Of a stretch of 64,000 bases of DNA, positions 1 to 11,343 are shown piece by piece. Made by a program: the position numbers and the translations under genes. Numbering within the stretch: the stretch's first letter is position 1; every line of letters starts with the position of its first letter. A model generated the notes under the pieces. The model made no database searches, was not told where the DNA came from, and was given only the letters and a program-made list of their open reading frames with translations. Source of the DNA: Sambucus nigra (Eukaryota; Streptophyta; Magnoliopsida; Dipsacales; Adoxaceae); assembly GCA_949130495.1 (NCBI GenBank), contig OX422221.1, positions 144,989,405 through 145,053,404 of the forward strand, written 5' to 3'.

Positions 1-2312
1 ATGGAAATTGAAGTCGGGACGCGCCTGTGTCGTGTCGGGACTAAATGTTGATTAATAAAAGTGAATGAATTATAAGTTGCTTGTATGGTCGTTTTGAGTG
101 TTCCAAAGTGTCCGAAAGGGTCGAGATAGTCAGAAAAGTGAACCCGGCAGTTTAGTTTGGGTCTCGGGGTGTTTTTAGGCCTATTTAGTACCCCGGGAGG
201 GCATTTCGGACATTTCGTAATTTTGGGTAATTAAACCCACGAATTTGCAAGGGTTATATTAGATGTTAAGTGTCATCTTTTAGGGTTAACACAATCAAAT
301 ACTAATGATGGCCATTGGAGAGGAAGAGGAGAAGCTCTCCAAGGAGTTCTAGGCCAAGAACACCTCCGATTGCACCGTCGTCGCCGCCAAATCGTAGATC
401 GCGCGAAGGGGATCACAACCACACCTTTTTCTTCCAAAAATCAGAGACTAAATTTCCAAGAAAGTATCTATCTTGCTTTTATCAAGTTAATGCATCCTTT
501 TATATTAGTCTTAGGTTGATTAGAATTAGTGTTCTTGAAGAAAAATGTTAATTGGAGACACAAATTGCATGTTATGGTGATAGAGATCATATTTCTGGAA
601 ATCCATTTCACATGTAGAGGTTGAGCCATGAATTTCCATGGTATTAGTGATAGAAAATCTAGAAAAAGAATGAAAGAAACTAAGATGAGGAAAATATTAG
701 GGTTCATGAGAATTATATAGAGTTTGTCCCTTTTAACCCATGATTCTTGATGAAAACCCGCCTTACGTAGATTATTACTCACTTGGGTTTATTATGGTTG
801 GGGTATCAATTTCTGGGAGTTTGGGAGTTAAAGTTTGGAATTTGAGGAGTTTGGATGATAGAACCCATAACTGGTATTCTGCAGATTTCGCCATACCTAT
901 TTGATCGATCGATCGAACGAGCCCAGAGCATCGATCGATCGATGGTTCGATCGATCGACCCCCTTTCATCGATCGATCGACCCCTCCTGGGAAAACTGCA
1001 TTTTTGCTCGTGTTAACTTAATTCGATTTTATGCGTAGTAAACCTTGATTATGATTGCTAGAACATATTGGAACATAAAAAGGACCAGTAGGGTGAAGAG
1101 AAATCCCATAAAGGGGAACCTTAAGGAGAAGGGAAATAAAGGGTAAACGGGGAGACTTTCATACTTAAGAAATCATATGTGCGTTGATTAAATAATCGAA
1201 ACATCTAATAAGTTGGATTAGAAGGCGAGAGAAGGCCTACTGAAATTGTACTTAGATAAACAGAATACTTCGAGTGACGAGAAGTGAGTTTGTAATAAAT
1301 TATTACTAGAATAAAAGGAATGAGTCTGTTATACGATATAATTGAGTAAAATGTGTAATAACGGATAATTATAATTATGGGTTGTGAGCGCATCAGAATT
1401 TAATAATGTGGATGTGAATACGTATATATATGACTATGTGATTATGCATATATTATATCTGTGTGAAAATCGTGCCCGCACTACTTGCTATCCCTGAGGT
1501 TACTGCGCTGGGACAGTCTTATCTCGATGGGACATTTATGGGGGATATTGACTCGTACCCTAGAAGATAGATATGCTTGGTACAGGCTATTGAATCGATA
1601 GTTCAAACGGTCCTAAGAGATGTGGGGTCATGTGCTATCCTCTTAGAGACTTGGAATCTATGATTCGCCTCAATTTTGTTTGTGTTTGTGTTAATACAGT
1701 TCGAACGTGATTCTGAACTTGTATTTCCCTTAGTACGAGTGATACAGGGACTGGATAGCAGAGTATGCCAGCACCATAGTTTTTATGTGGGGTGCCGTTA
1801 GTATATATATAATTTATGAATGATTGGTATATATACACTTATATATGGAAGTCTAGCACCATAGTTTTTATGTGGGGTGCTATTTGTATATATATTATAC
1901 GAGTAATTAATATATATACGTGTAACTATATGAGAACTTTCTACTGAGTAAAATAGTATATAAGTAAAGCATGAAATTCATCAACTTCACTGTAAGTATT
2001 CGGAAACATTGTAATAATATGGAATCCTTCTAAATAACGTAAGAAATCTTGAAGAGATAGACTTTTATAAAGTGAATATCATAACCTTAATTTAACGTGT
2101 TTTAAAACTTATGGAGAATAGGTTAGAGAGATACATGGGGTTCATTAGTACGATAGACGTGAACACTAGATGAGAGGTGAGAATTCTCAAGAGAGTGTCG
2201 CATACTAATATGACTGTTGCATTAGCCGATAAGCATTTTAAATACTTGCTAAACTATTTTTATACTACTTTACATTCGGGCTCTGACCCATTTGCTGTTA
2301 CCTCTTCTCTCT

Positions 2313-2363
<51 letters not shown>

Positions 2364-2904
2364 TACAGGTGCCCAGCTACAGGGGCGTCTTACTTAGGAT
2401 TCTTTGGAATGAACGCGCTGTAGCTTTTGTGGGAGTTGCAGGCCATTGATTAGACGACCTCATTGTTGACTCTACTTCTAGTTCAACTTTATCCAGTGGG
2501 GGCATGTGTCGCCCTTTTCCATTATTTAGTTGATATTATCAGAGACTGTAATTCTTTTTACTTTCCGCAATTTTTATTTCGGGATTTATTATAGTTAGGA
2601 TGTTTTCCTTTAGTGTTGTAAATGTTGGGATTTATTATTGATGGTTAAATTCTTGAATGTTCATTTTTTATTCTTATACTAAATGTATGACTCTTACTAT
2701 GTTAATGATTAAAGGTTTTATAATCGGATTTAATAAGATGGATGTAAGGTTTCAAATGGTTTTGACACTTAGCTTAATTATTTAGGGTGTTTAATTGGAA
2801 AAGTTACTTTGCGATAGTCATGCTAAGACTGAACCAACTGTTCACCTTGATTTTAATTTAATAAAGGAGTGATCGCCCGGTATTTAATCAGGCGGGGTGT
2901 CACA
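1..2904 (+). mobile_element. LTR of the 3 kb-LTR non-autonomous family, left edge outside window
   Basis: This matches the two LTRs at 32867-35907 and 40251-43275 along its length, starting about 230 bp inside the LTR. It ends in the same GGCGGGGTGTCACA terminus. No primer binding site follows, so it is either a solo LTR or the 3' LTR of an element lying to the left. It contains a GATC-palindrome cluster (900-985), a repeated GCACCATAGTTTTTATGTGG segment (about 1769 and 1856) and a TA microsatellite (2317-2359). It is inserted in the 3' LTR of the minus-strand Gypsy C. No gene is present. Confidence 0.88.
2317..2359. repeat. (TA)n microsatellite inside the LTR
   Basis: About 21 uninterrupted TA units. 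The other LTR copies have only a short TATATGTATATAT at this place, so the tract expanded in this copy. Confidence 0.95.
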
Positions 2905-3042
2905 ATAATATGCTAAATTAATAATCATACAAATATGGATTAAGTTATTAAAAAAATTTCAGGTAATAATTAATTCCTGGTTATTAACTTATTCTCACAA
3001 TTAAGAATCATTTAAGTAATACAAAAAATACGAGGCATTATA
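2905..3042 (-). mobile_element. 3' LTR remnant of Gypsy C
   Basis: Read on the minus strand, a purine-rich tract (complement of 3043-3054) is followed by TATAATGCCTCG, the likely degenerate start of an LTR. Only about 138 bp remain before the LTR ending at 2904 interrupts it. The rest should lie left of the window. Confidence 0.55.
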
Positions 3043-3054
3043 GTCTTCCCCATT

Positions 3055-3222
3055 ATAAACTAATTTCATCTGCAAAATTTGAGTTCTATATACCTCTAAA
3101 TCATGTTATACTCCCTCTCCCATGTTGAATCATCCTCATAGTCATGCCCCCAGTAAACACACACTAAAGGATTTACCTTGGATGTAAGTTTTCGTTCCAA
3201 AATGGCAACAAACCTCTCCTCG
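3055..3222 (-). pseudogene. Gypsy C polyprotein C-terminus (chromodomain-like end)
   Basis: Continues the minus-strand reading interrupted at 3222/9545 by the Copia insertion. Joined by eye, the protein has the sequence found at the C-terminus of chromovirus integrases: an ERFVAILERKL-like stretch, then VCVYWGH and DDSTWERE, and lastly FADEISL just before the polypurine tract. This tail is chromodomain-like in plant chromoviruses and is thought to guide integration into heterochromatin. In-frame stops show that it is dead. Confidence 0.6.
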
Positions 3223-4580
3223 TGAAAGATGCAAGGGTTGTAATATGGATATGGTAAAATGAGCAAACCACTACCTTTAAGTTTTTAAATTTAAATTAAT
3301 CTTAAAAAAATTGATCGAAATTAAACTTTCACCTTTTAATCAATTTTGTGTTAAAATGATTAACCAATTTTATCATATCCTAAAACATGCAACTAAGTGA
3401 TATAAAGATAAAATAAAATCAATCACACAACATGCCTGTTGTATGAGGAAAAACCACAACGAGAAAAATCTCAGATAACCTAGCCACATAAATTTCACTA
3501 TGTACAGAACTACAAAGGACATGAGAATAGACTTACACAGTGACCTTTATTCCCTCGTAAGCCTTGATGCTCTTTGTCCCTCAACCTTCACCAAAGTAAC
3601 ACACATGATTCCACCCACCAATATTTCCAAACATGTGAGTCCACACATGCCTTGACATCCACTGAATAGTCTTAACAACTATATATGCATATGAATATAG
3701 AGTCCACCTCTTCTTCACAGCAACACCACAACACAGAGTCCACCATGTGTAAACATCACCAAGTACGGATTCCATTGCATGTAATGAATACTAAGATGTG
3801 AAGATTATTAAAGCAAGGTGCCCAATAATTATCTCAAAGCATGTATGAATTGAAACTTGGATTTTAAACTTGATGGTTGAAAACTAGTGTTTGGAGTCTT
3901 GTGGATGTCTATAGGAAAACGATTTTCCCCAAAAGTCACATTAAAAACTGATGCCAACACTCATTTATATAGAAAATATGTTTTTCAAGGATACACAATT
4001 TTTGAGGGTTTGCTCAAACAAAAGAAATAGGCCTTTTGAACGATTTTGAATAAAGTTGCATATCTCGTTAGAATTATAATAAACCTAGTTCAAACGAACA
4101 TGCAAATTGCGCTCGAACAAACTTGGAACGAGATTAAAAGGATATTTACTCTATTAGACATGAAATCCCCATTCAATCCTCTTTTGAATGTTATTCAAAT
4201 GATGCACGTATCTCGTTCGGACTAACACTATAAAGTCATTTGAAATACTTAAAACCAAAATATTTTTCTTTTCAAAATCTTTTAAAAATGCCCTTAAACA
4301 ATATTTTATGAAAAGAACACCCAAAATTAAATTCCAAGGATCAAAATATATATACATTCCAGCCTTATCGGATGCTTGAATGTCAAAGGCAAAACAATGC
4401 ACGAAACATGACACGATGATGTTAATGCTCTATTTTGGCCGCTATGGTCTTCAATTAAACACGTAATGTTCTTGAAAGTAAATAACCTCAAGTCCTAACC
4501 TATTTCTCAATTTCTTTTTATCCAAACATGTAATAAGCCAAAACATACCAATTAAATTGATTAAAAAATTTATCCTTACA
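3223..4580 (-). repeat. 3' LTR of the gag-only Copia element
   Basis: 1358 bp. It aligns with 8240-9545 throughout, for example around the shared ATTAAAAACTGATGCCA segments at 3942 and 8961. The inner edge ends CTTACA and abuts the reversed polypurine tract. Confidence 0.88.
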
Positions 4581-6389
4581 AATCTCCCCCTTTGGATATT
4601 TGGGGACAAAACACAAAATAAAAACCTATGTACCATCAAGCTCTCTAAGATATCCAATCCCCAAACCTAAAAGGAAAAAAGTAGATACACTTGATAAACT
4701 CATGTTGAGTATCCTTGCTATTGTGTAAAATTCTCTGAATCGTTGCAATCCTGTAGACTTTAACACACCTTAAAATGGAAAGATAATATATAAAAATATA
4801 AATCCACTTAAGAATAAACCCTCCCCCTTTTCTTACAATCTCTACCTATGTTAGGTTATCTCCCCCGAAGGTAAAATTGTCTTCTTAACTATAAAGATTA
4901 TGATACCATTTCTCCCCTTTTTTTGTTCAGGAATCGACTAAGTTAAAGATGCATAATCAAGACATTTCTTCCGAATATAAAAATTTGTCCCCTAAATTAA
5001 ATAAGGGCAAGAATAAAGGAAAAAACACATATATCATGCAGATGTATAAAATGTAACAAGCGACAAAAAACACAACACATCCAGACGAGCACAAATAATC
5101 CAATGAATGAATAAATGATACTAAAAAATAAAGCATAAGATATAATACGATCATCAAGCATTCTAATGTGAATGTATTTGAAAATTAAGAAGAGCGTATG
5201 CCATACATGAACTAAATGAAAATGCAAAGACTTAAAATAAATGATACCTTATATAATATGAAAAATATACCCATGGCACACATGCATAGACATATAAGTA
5301 TAAACACCCCAAACAAGACAAAAAAAAATAAGTTTTTCGCACTAGCATAGTATCGATGTGTATAAACAAAGGTGGTATGGAGTGAAGGGGTGTGAACTAG
5401 AAACAAAAGAATTATGACCTAATCACTCAAAATATGCCCAAGGGTTTATATTTGATTCCATTAACTTTATCAAAAAAATATTTAGCCTCATAGTAACGGG
5501 TAATTTAACTCATAGATGAACAAACATACAAAACTCACACTAGCCTAGAAAATATTAGTGATTCTCAAATCAATAGCGTCATACATGTATTAACAAGGAC
5601 TCATTGTGCAAACCCATTGATCTCCAACTCAAACCACCCTTAAACTTATAGATATTCAATCTTTTCTTTTTCTCCCTCATTTTTAAGAGACAAATTTATT
5701 TAAAGAATCAGTGCAAAACTATTGTCTAAGGCAATTTTATCTTTTCTTTGCCTCTTAATTTTTTAGTCTATTCCCAATGGTGGCCTTTCACGCAAGAGAG
5801 GTTTATCCCTTTGTAGCCTTTTTATTGTGCACACTCATATTTTAAATAAAATCCAAAAGTGCTTGTGCATGTGTATGCGGAGGCATATGCAAAGTGAATT
5901 CATTAAGAAAAGGAGAGTCGAACTACTGCATGCAAGTATGATTAAGAACAATAATAAGCATTAAAAATCATAATAAAAAGTTATAGCCACAATGATACAT
6001 GGAAAAAAGTGGATTCAAACATGCCGATATGCCACCCAAAATGTGTAAAACTAAACTACAAATAAACAAATAGCTTTTTGAGTTTTTATACAATGATACT
6101 ACTTGGAAATTGATTCGAAAGACAAAAACAATTTTATTTTTTTGTATTTTTCACATTAAGACTCAAATTGAAAAATCAAAATACAAAAGATAAACATAAT
6201 ATAACTAGCAATCACATATATCATGAAGAACAAAATCTAGTGTATGAAAACATGTAAAAACTATAAACCATTAGATTTATCATGAGAAATATCATGTACA
6301 AGCCTTCGAGAATCAATAAGTCTAATATCTAAAGCCTCCAAATATGGTTTCCTAACCTACGTAGGTGTAATAAGATGCTATTAGGTTTC
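4581..6389. other. Non-coding interior of the gag-only Copia element
   Basis: Apart from the polypurine tract at its left end I see nothing that can be assigned: no protease, integrase or RT motif in either strand, and only short open frames. Plant Copia elements normally carry pol here, so this part is either replaced by unrelated sequence or decayed beyond recognition. Confidence 0.55.
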
Positions 6390-7007
6390 AGGAACCTCAA
6401 TGACTCTAGTCTTAGACTTTTTTAGACCTTTTCTAAAACCAAAGAAAAAACTTCTAAGGTGACCTTTACTACCGAAATGTGTACACATGAAGACAACACG
6501 AGTAATATTACCTAAGGGTTAACCTTTTCTAACATCATTATCAATATTCGACTCTCTCAAAAGCATTTTTTTGGATTTAGTAGGAGAAGAATTTTGAACT
6601 TTTAATCAGATCCCAAAATTTCCATCTTTGATTAGGATTGTGCCTAAAATTTTATCCAACTTTTCCAACCTAGATTACAAATAAATTTAGACATTACTCA
6701 GTCTCTCGTTATCTCTTCAAACTCCACAATACTAGAATCAATCAAATGACGAGACTCATAAAAAACTAGGGAATCCTTCTTCCAAGTCTACATCAAACTA
6801 TAAAAGTTATCTCATTCCCACTCAACAAATTCAAGCTTCTCCCTAAGACACTTATTAGCAGTAATAATGTCCTTAATATATTTACTCTCATAATTGCCTA
6901 TGGCATGTTCTTTCATCTTAGCTTCCAAGCACAAGTTCTCCCTTTTAACTTTAAGGACTCTATTTATAACTCTTGAAAGGTAACTTGAAGTTCACTGTCT
7001 TCTTCTT

Positions 7008-7038
<31 letters not shown>

Positions 7039-8165
7039 TTCTTTTTCTTCTTTTTCACCACTCTCTTCACCACCACTCAGTTGGGATTCACACTTGGCCT
7101 TGGAACCTAGATGCACATAATTATCTTTATCGGAAGATGTTTCATCAAGGCTCACATGAGTAGACATGAATGCAATGTATTTGCGCTCAATGGGGGAATC
7201 GAGTTCCTCTTGCGGTACAATATCACTAAGGGTGGCATTATATGCCTTCGAATTCTTAACTTCCTTCCTTAGATTAGTGGGCCACTCAACTGCCCTATGG
7301 ACATAACCCTCACACCCAAAGCATCTATCTCAATAATTCCTCTTAAAATTATCATTACAATTTTTAGGTAATTTTACATCCTTGTCAAAACTTTCTTTTC
7401 GCAAACTTCTTTTCATCTTTCAATTATTTTTCAAACTTGAGAAATTTCTTAATTTTTTTTGCAGAAATGCACATTTTGTCAGAATCTATGTTATACTTAT
7501 AGTTCGATATAAGTGTTTCCTCTTTCCAAGTTTAAAAGAAATGCCCTTATCTTTCTTCCTCTTTTTGGAAGAAAACATATCGAGTTCATAGTTTTGAAGA
7601 TCAGTCACAAGATCTTTAAGTTTCTTATAGTCTAGAGTACCCAAGTAATTCAAAACAGTCACTTTTTAATTAAATCTTTAGGTAAGGAATTTAATATTTA
7701 CTACTCGGGTTTTGGGTATTCTCTCTCCTAAGTTGAAATACAGGTTCACAACACTAGATAGTTTAGCATATAAGTCATCAAAGGTTTCACTCTCCTCCGT
7801 CCTTATGGTTTCAAAGTGAGTGGTGAGTTTATGGAGTTTCGAAGCTTTATCATAACTAGTTCCCTCATGGGTTATTTGGAGTACATACTAATATTTTATG
7901 GATGTTTCACGCGTCATAATTTATCGAAACTCCTCCAGTCTGATTGCGAAAAACCATGTGAATTATAATTAGCCAATTTATTCTCATCCTCGGTCCAACT
8001 TTCCAAGGGTTTATGAACACAAAATTTATCTACTAAATTCGTGGGTGGAGGTCAATCCCTTAACAATAACTAACCCTATCTGCTCATCTATAGCCTTAAG
8101 TGATGATTTTAGATGCGCTTTCTAGTGCGTGTAATTAGACCCATCAAACATCGGTGGCCTAAAAA
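6390..8165 (-). pseudogene. Degenerate Copia gag (SIRE/Maximus-like)
   Basis: On the minus strand the reading begins RPPMFDGSNYTH, then a stop where the family has Trp, then KAHLKSSLKAIDEQI: the standard start of plant Copia gag (FDGxNYxxWKxRM). Further on come THFETIRTEESETFDDLY and KFLT-type capsid segments. A zinc knuckle CFGCEGYVHRAVEW (complement of about 7283-7324) has its last Cys changed to Trp. A poly-Glu run follows, encoded by the TTC tract at about 6998-7036, then a second Cys/His segment near 6470. Stops and frameshifts occur throughout. Gag would package the element RNA. The knuckle style suggests the SIRE/Maximus branch, but that assignment is tentative. Confidence 0.7.
6998..7036. 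repeat. (TTC)n microsatellite coding poly-Glu on the minus strand
   Basis: About 13 TTC triplets. Read as GAA on the minus strand they give an acidic run in the degenerate gag. Confidence 0.9.
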
Positions 8166-8224
8166 GAGACTGACCCTACATATAAAAATTGCCTGGATTC
8201 ATTCCTAAACAAATTATAGGAACC

Positions 8225-8239
8225 CTCTCTGATGCCACT
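8225..8239 (-). promoter_or_regulatory. Primer binding site of the gag-only Copia element
   Basis: The minus strand reads AGTGGCATCAGAGAG directly inside the LTR edge, a two- to three-mismatch version of the initiator-Met site TTGGTATCAGAGCC. This fixes the orientation and the LTR boundary at 8240. Confidence 0.75.
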
Positions 8240-9545
8240 TGAAAGATGTAAGTATTCTAATATTGAAAGGGTAAAAATAAGAAAACCGTTATTTTTTAAA
8301 TTTTCAATTTAAATTAATCTTAAAAAAATTAACCCAAATCAAACTTACACCTCTTACTTAATTATTATGTTAAAACTATTAAATAATTTTATGTTATGCT
8401 AAAACATTCATCTAGGTGATAGAAATATAAAATAAACTCAACCACACAACATGTCCGATGTACTAGGAAAACCCAAAGCGAGAAAAACCTCGGATAACCT
8501 AGCCACACAAATTTCACTTTGTACGAAATTACAAATGATTGGACAATAGACTTACACAACGACCGTGATGCCCTCATAAGCCTTGATGCTTTTCGTTCCT
8601 CAACCTTCACCATAACTACACACATGAGTACACCCAAAAAGATTCCACAACATGTTATTCCACACACGCCTTAATATCTACCCAATAGACGCAATAACCG
8701 TATGCGGATCTAAATATGGAGTCCACCGCTTCTCACCTCAACATCACAATATTAAGTTCATCGTGTGTAAACAATAGCAAGAATGGATTCAACCTCACTA
8801 AAAGAATATTTAGATGTGAATATATTAAATCAAGGTTCCCAAACAAAGATCTCAAATCATATATGAATTGAAACTTGAATCTTAAAGTAGATGTGTGAAA
8901 ACTAGGGCTTAGAGGCATTTTGGATGTGTATAGGGAAATTGATTTTTTCCAGAACTCATATTAAAAACTGATGCCATCATTCTTTTATATAAAAAACACA
9001 TTTTTAAGGTGGTATATTTTTTAAGATTCATTCGAACTAAAAAAGATTTTTTTCGAACGAAATTGCATATCTCGTTTAACCCAAACTAAACCTTATTTAA
9101 ATGAACATGCAATTATCATTTGATTAGACTTCTAACGATCTTCAAATGATATTTTCCCTCATATGTTCCTCATTTGAGTATCATTGAAACAACATAAGAA
9201 TCTCGTTCGAACGACTTAAAACCTGTATCATTTTAGTTTAAAAATATTTTAAACGTGACCTCAAACATTATTTTATAAAAGAACACACAACATTAAATTC
9301 CAAGTATCAAAATACATATACGTTCATATCTTATAACATCCTTGAATATTTAATATAAGATGATGCACTAAACACGACATGATGATGTAAATGTTCTATC
9401 TTGGCTATTATACTATTCAATCAAAAATGCCATAGGCTTGAAAGGTAAACACATTCAGTTCCTAACCTACGGTTTGAGTATTTTTTCCAAACATGGAATA
9501 AAACAAAACATACAAATTGACTCGATTTGGAAATTTGTCCTCACA
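8240..9545 (-). repeat. 5' LTR of the gag-only Copia element
   Basis: 1306 bp partner of 3223-4580. The outer edge TCACA is followed by CCTCG, identical to the five bases before 3223. Confidence 0.88.
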
Positions 9546-11343
9546 CCTCGTAACTCATGTCAAGTTGAATCTCTATCTGACATAGATCAATGTGCCAATA
9601 TGCTAATTCATTTCAAAGGAACCTCCATAATTTTGAGACATGAAAAACATTATGGATACTTTGCAAGTGATTCGATAAAGCTAAATAGTACGTGATTGGT
9701 TTGATCCTCTTAATAATGGTAAATGGACCCACATATCATGGATCCAACTTCCCAAACCACATAAATACCTTCATGGGAGGTACCTAAGTAACATATGATC
9801 TCTAATAATGAACTCTAGGTGTCTCTTGTCCTCTCATGCATAATTCTTCTATAGATTTTGGGTAGTCCGAATCCTATCTCTAATAATCTCCATTTTCTCT
9901 GATGTCTTGAACAAACTTGGGTCCGAGAATGTTTTTCTACCCCACCTATAGGCAATAAGTGGATGAGCTAAAAAGGCTCCAATAAAAAGCCTCAAATGCT
10001 TCCATGACAATCACGAACTAGTAACTAATGAAAAGTGTTGATCCTAATTGGATTTCAAGTCCAAGATGCACAGCCTCAATATGTCCTTTGATATTTGATT
10101 TAACCTCTCTATCTATCCATCCATTCATGGGTGATACGGGGTGCTCAACATCAACTCTTCCCCCAATGGCTGCTAAAAAATCCTCCAAAAGTGGCACACA
10201 AATGTCGTGTCCCTATCTGATATGATGTTGAGTGCTATATTGTGAAGCTTCACAAACTGGCCAATGAAAATCCCATCATAGTGATCTTATGTGAAATTCA
10301 TTCGAACCAGTAAAATGTGATCTACCTTAGTCAAATAGTGCGCGATCACCCAAATATTATCATATCCCCATAGTAACATAATAAAATATTTGATGAAGTC
10401 CATGGAAATGCTTTCCCATTTCCAAAGCAAAATCTCAAGAGGTTGTAGAATACCTACTGGTCTCTGATTATCAACCTTCACTATCTACCAAGTGGCACAT
10501 CTGGACACAAACACTACGATGTCATTCTTCATGCTTGCCCACTAATACCATCACCTCATATTGTAGTACATCTTATTCCAACCACCAGGACACAAACACC
10601 GCGATGTACCACATTCATAACTGCTTCTTATAACTCGTTATCCTTGGTAATCACTAGTCTAGTGTGGAATCGTAAACCCCCATAAAACCCGATTGAGTAC
10701 AACTCTGAATCGTCTACCAATAATTTTTTAACCTTCTCTTTGCAAGAAGGATCTCCCACCTATGCATTCATAACCCGAATTATGATCTCGGGTGTGATGG
10801 TCAAAACTTCTATGAATGCACGACATAACTCATCCTCGGTGTTGAGTGAAACATACTTTTTCTTCCAAACTACTACAAGTGTTATTGTTAAACGATGAGT
10901 CATGGAGTCTTTCACTACATTCTCCTTTATCGGGTGATACTAAGTATCAATCTAGTAGTATTTCATGAACCCAAGCTACTTACGTTGCCTCATATTTAAC
11001 TTCGTCCATGTGAACAAGTACTGAGAACTCTTGTGGTTAGTGAAAAGATGGAATCTCTTCCCCATAAGATAGTTTCCATAAATCCATAGAGCAAAAACCA
11101 AGGCTGCCAACTCCTGATTATGGGTGGGAAAATTCCCTTAATGAGCCTTAAGTTTGTAAGAAGCATAAGCTATTGGCCTCTCCTCCAGCATTAGGACACC
11201 CCCAAGTCCCTATAAGGACACATCAATATACACCATGTACTCCACCCCTCCACGAGGCAAAAAGAGTACTAGAGATGAAGTCAACTTAACTTTTAACTCA
11301 TCAAAAGACCGTTGGTAAAATTATCCCAAACAAACGAAAACCC
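9546..11343 (-). pseudogene. Gypsy C pol: RNase H, integrase zinc finger, integrase core and C-terminus
   Basis: The minus-strand reading runs from 11343 down. First comes RNase H: MVYIDVS, RPIAYASYKLKAH, NQELAALVFALWIYG and FTNHKSSQYLFT match the usual VVYCDAS..VIAYASRQLK..ELAAVVFALKIWRHYLYG..TDHKSLQY order (about 10970-11290). Next is the integrase HHCC region with YNMR..SRCATW (about 10490-10570), then VDNQRPVGILQPLEI and SISMDFI (10370-10480). IWVIAHYLTK has His where the first catalytic Asp is expected. The C-terminal GPFTII-type segment ends at the Copia insertion. RT, protease, gag and the 5' end are absent; the fragment stops at 11343 against an LTR-like block. Chromovirus assignment rests on the C-terminal tail. 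Confidence 0.78.

Larger units (their letters stand above)
3223..9545 (-). mobile_element. Non-autonomous gag-only Copia-type LTR element
   Basis: Two LTRs (3223-4580 and 8240-9545) begin TGAAAGATG and end TTACA/TCACA, flanked by a perfect 5 bp duplication CCTCG (3218-3222 and 9546-9550). The primer site lies inside the right LTR (complement of 8225-8239) and the polypurine tract inside the left LTR (complement of CTCCCCCTTTGG at 4584), so transcription runs right to left. The 3.66 kb interior carries a degenerate Copia gag but no recognisable protease, integrase or RT, unlike full plant Copia elements with about 4-5 kb of gag-pol. The LTRs differ visibly, so the insertion is old. It splits Gypsy C. 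Confidence 0.88.

Noticed and set aside
315..551. Open frame in the LTRs (also 33405-33647) with similar Pro/Arg-rich peptides
   Set aside because: It begins with TTG, not ATG, and the similarity follows from the LTR copies being the same DNA. No evidence of selection on the frame can be drawn from so few copies.
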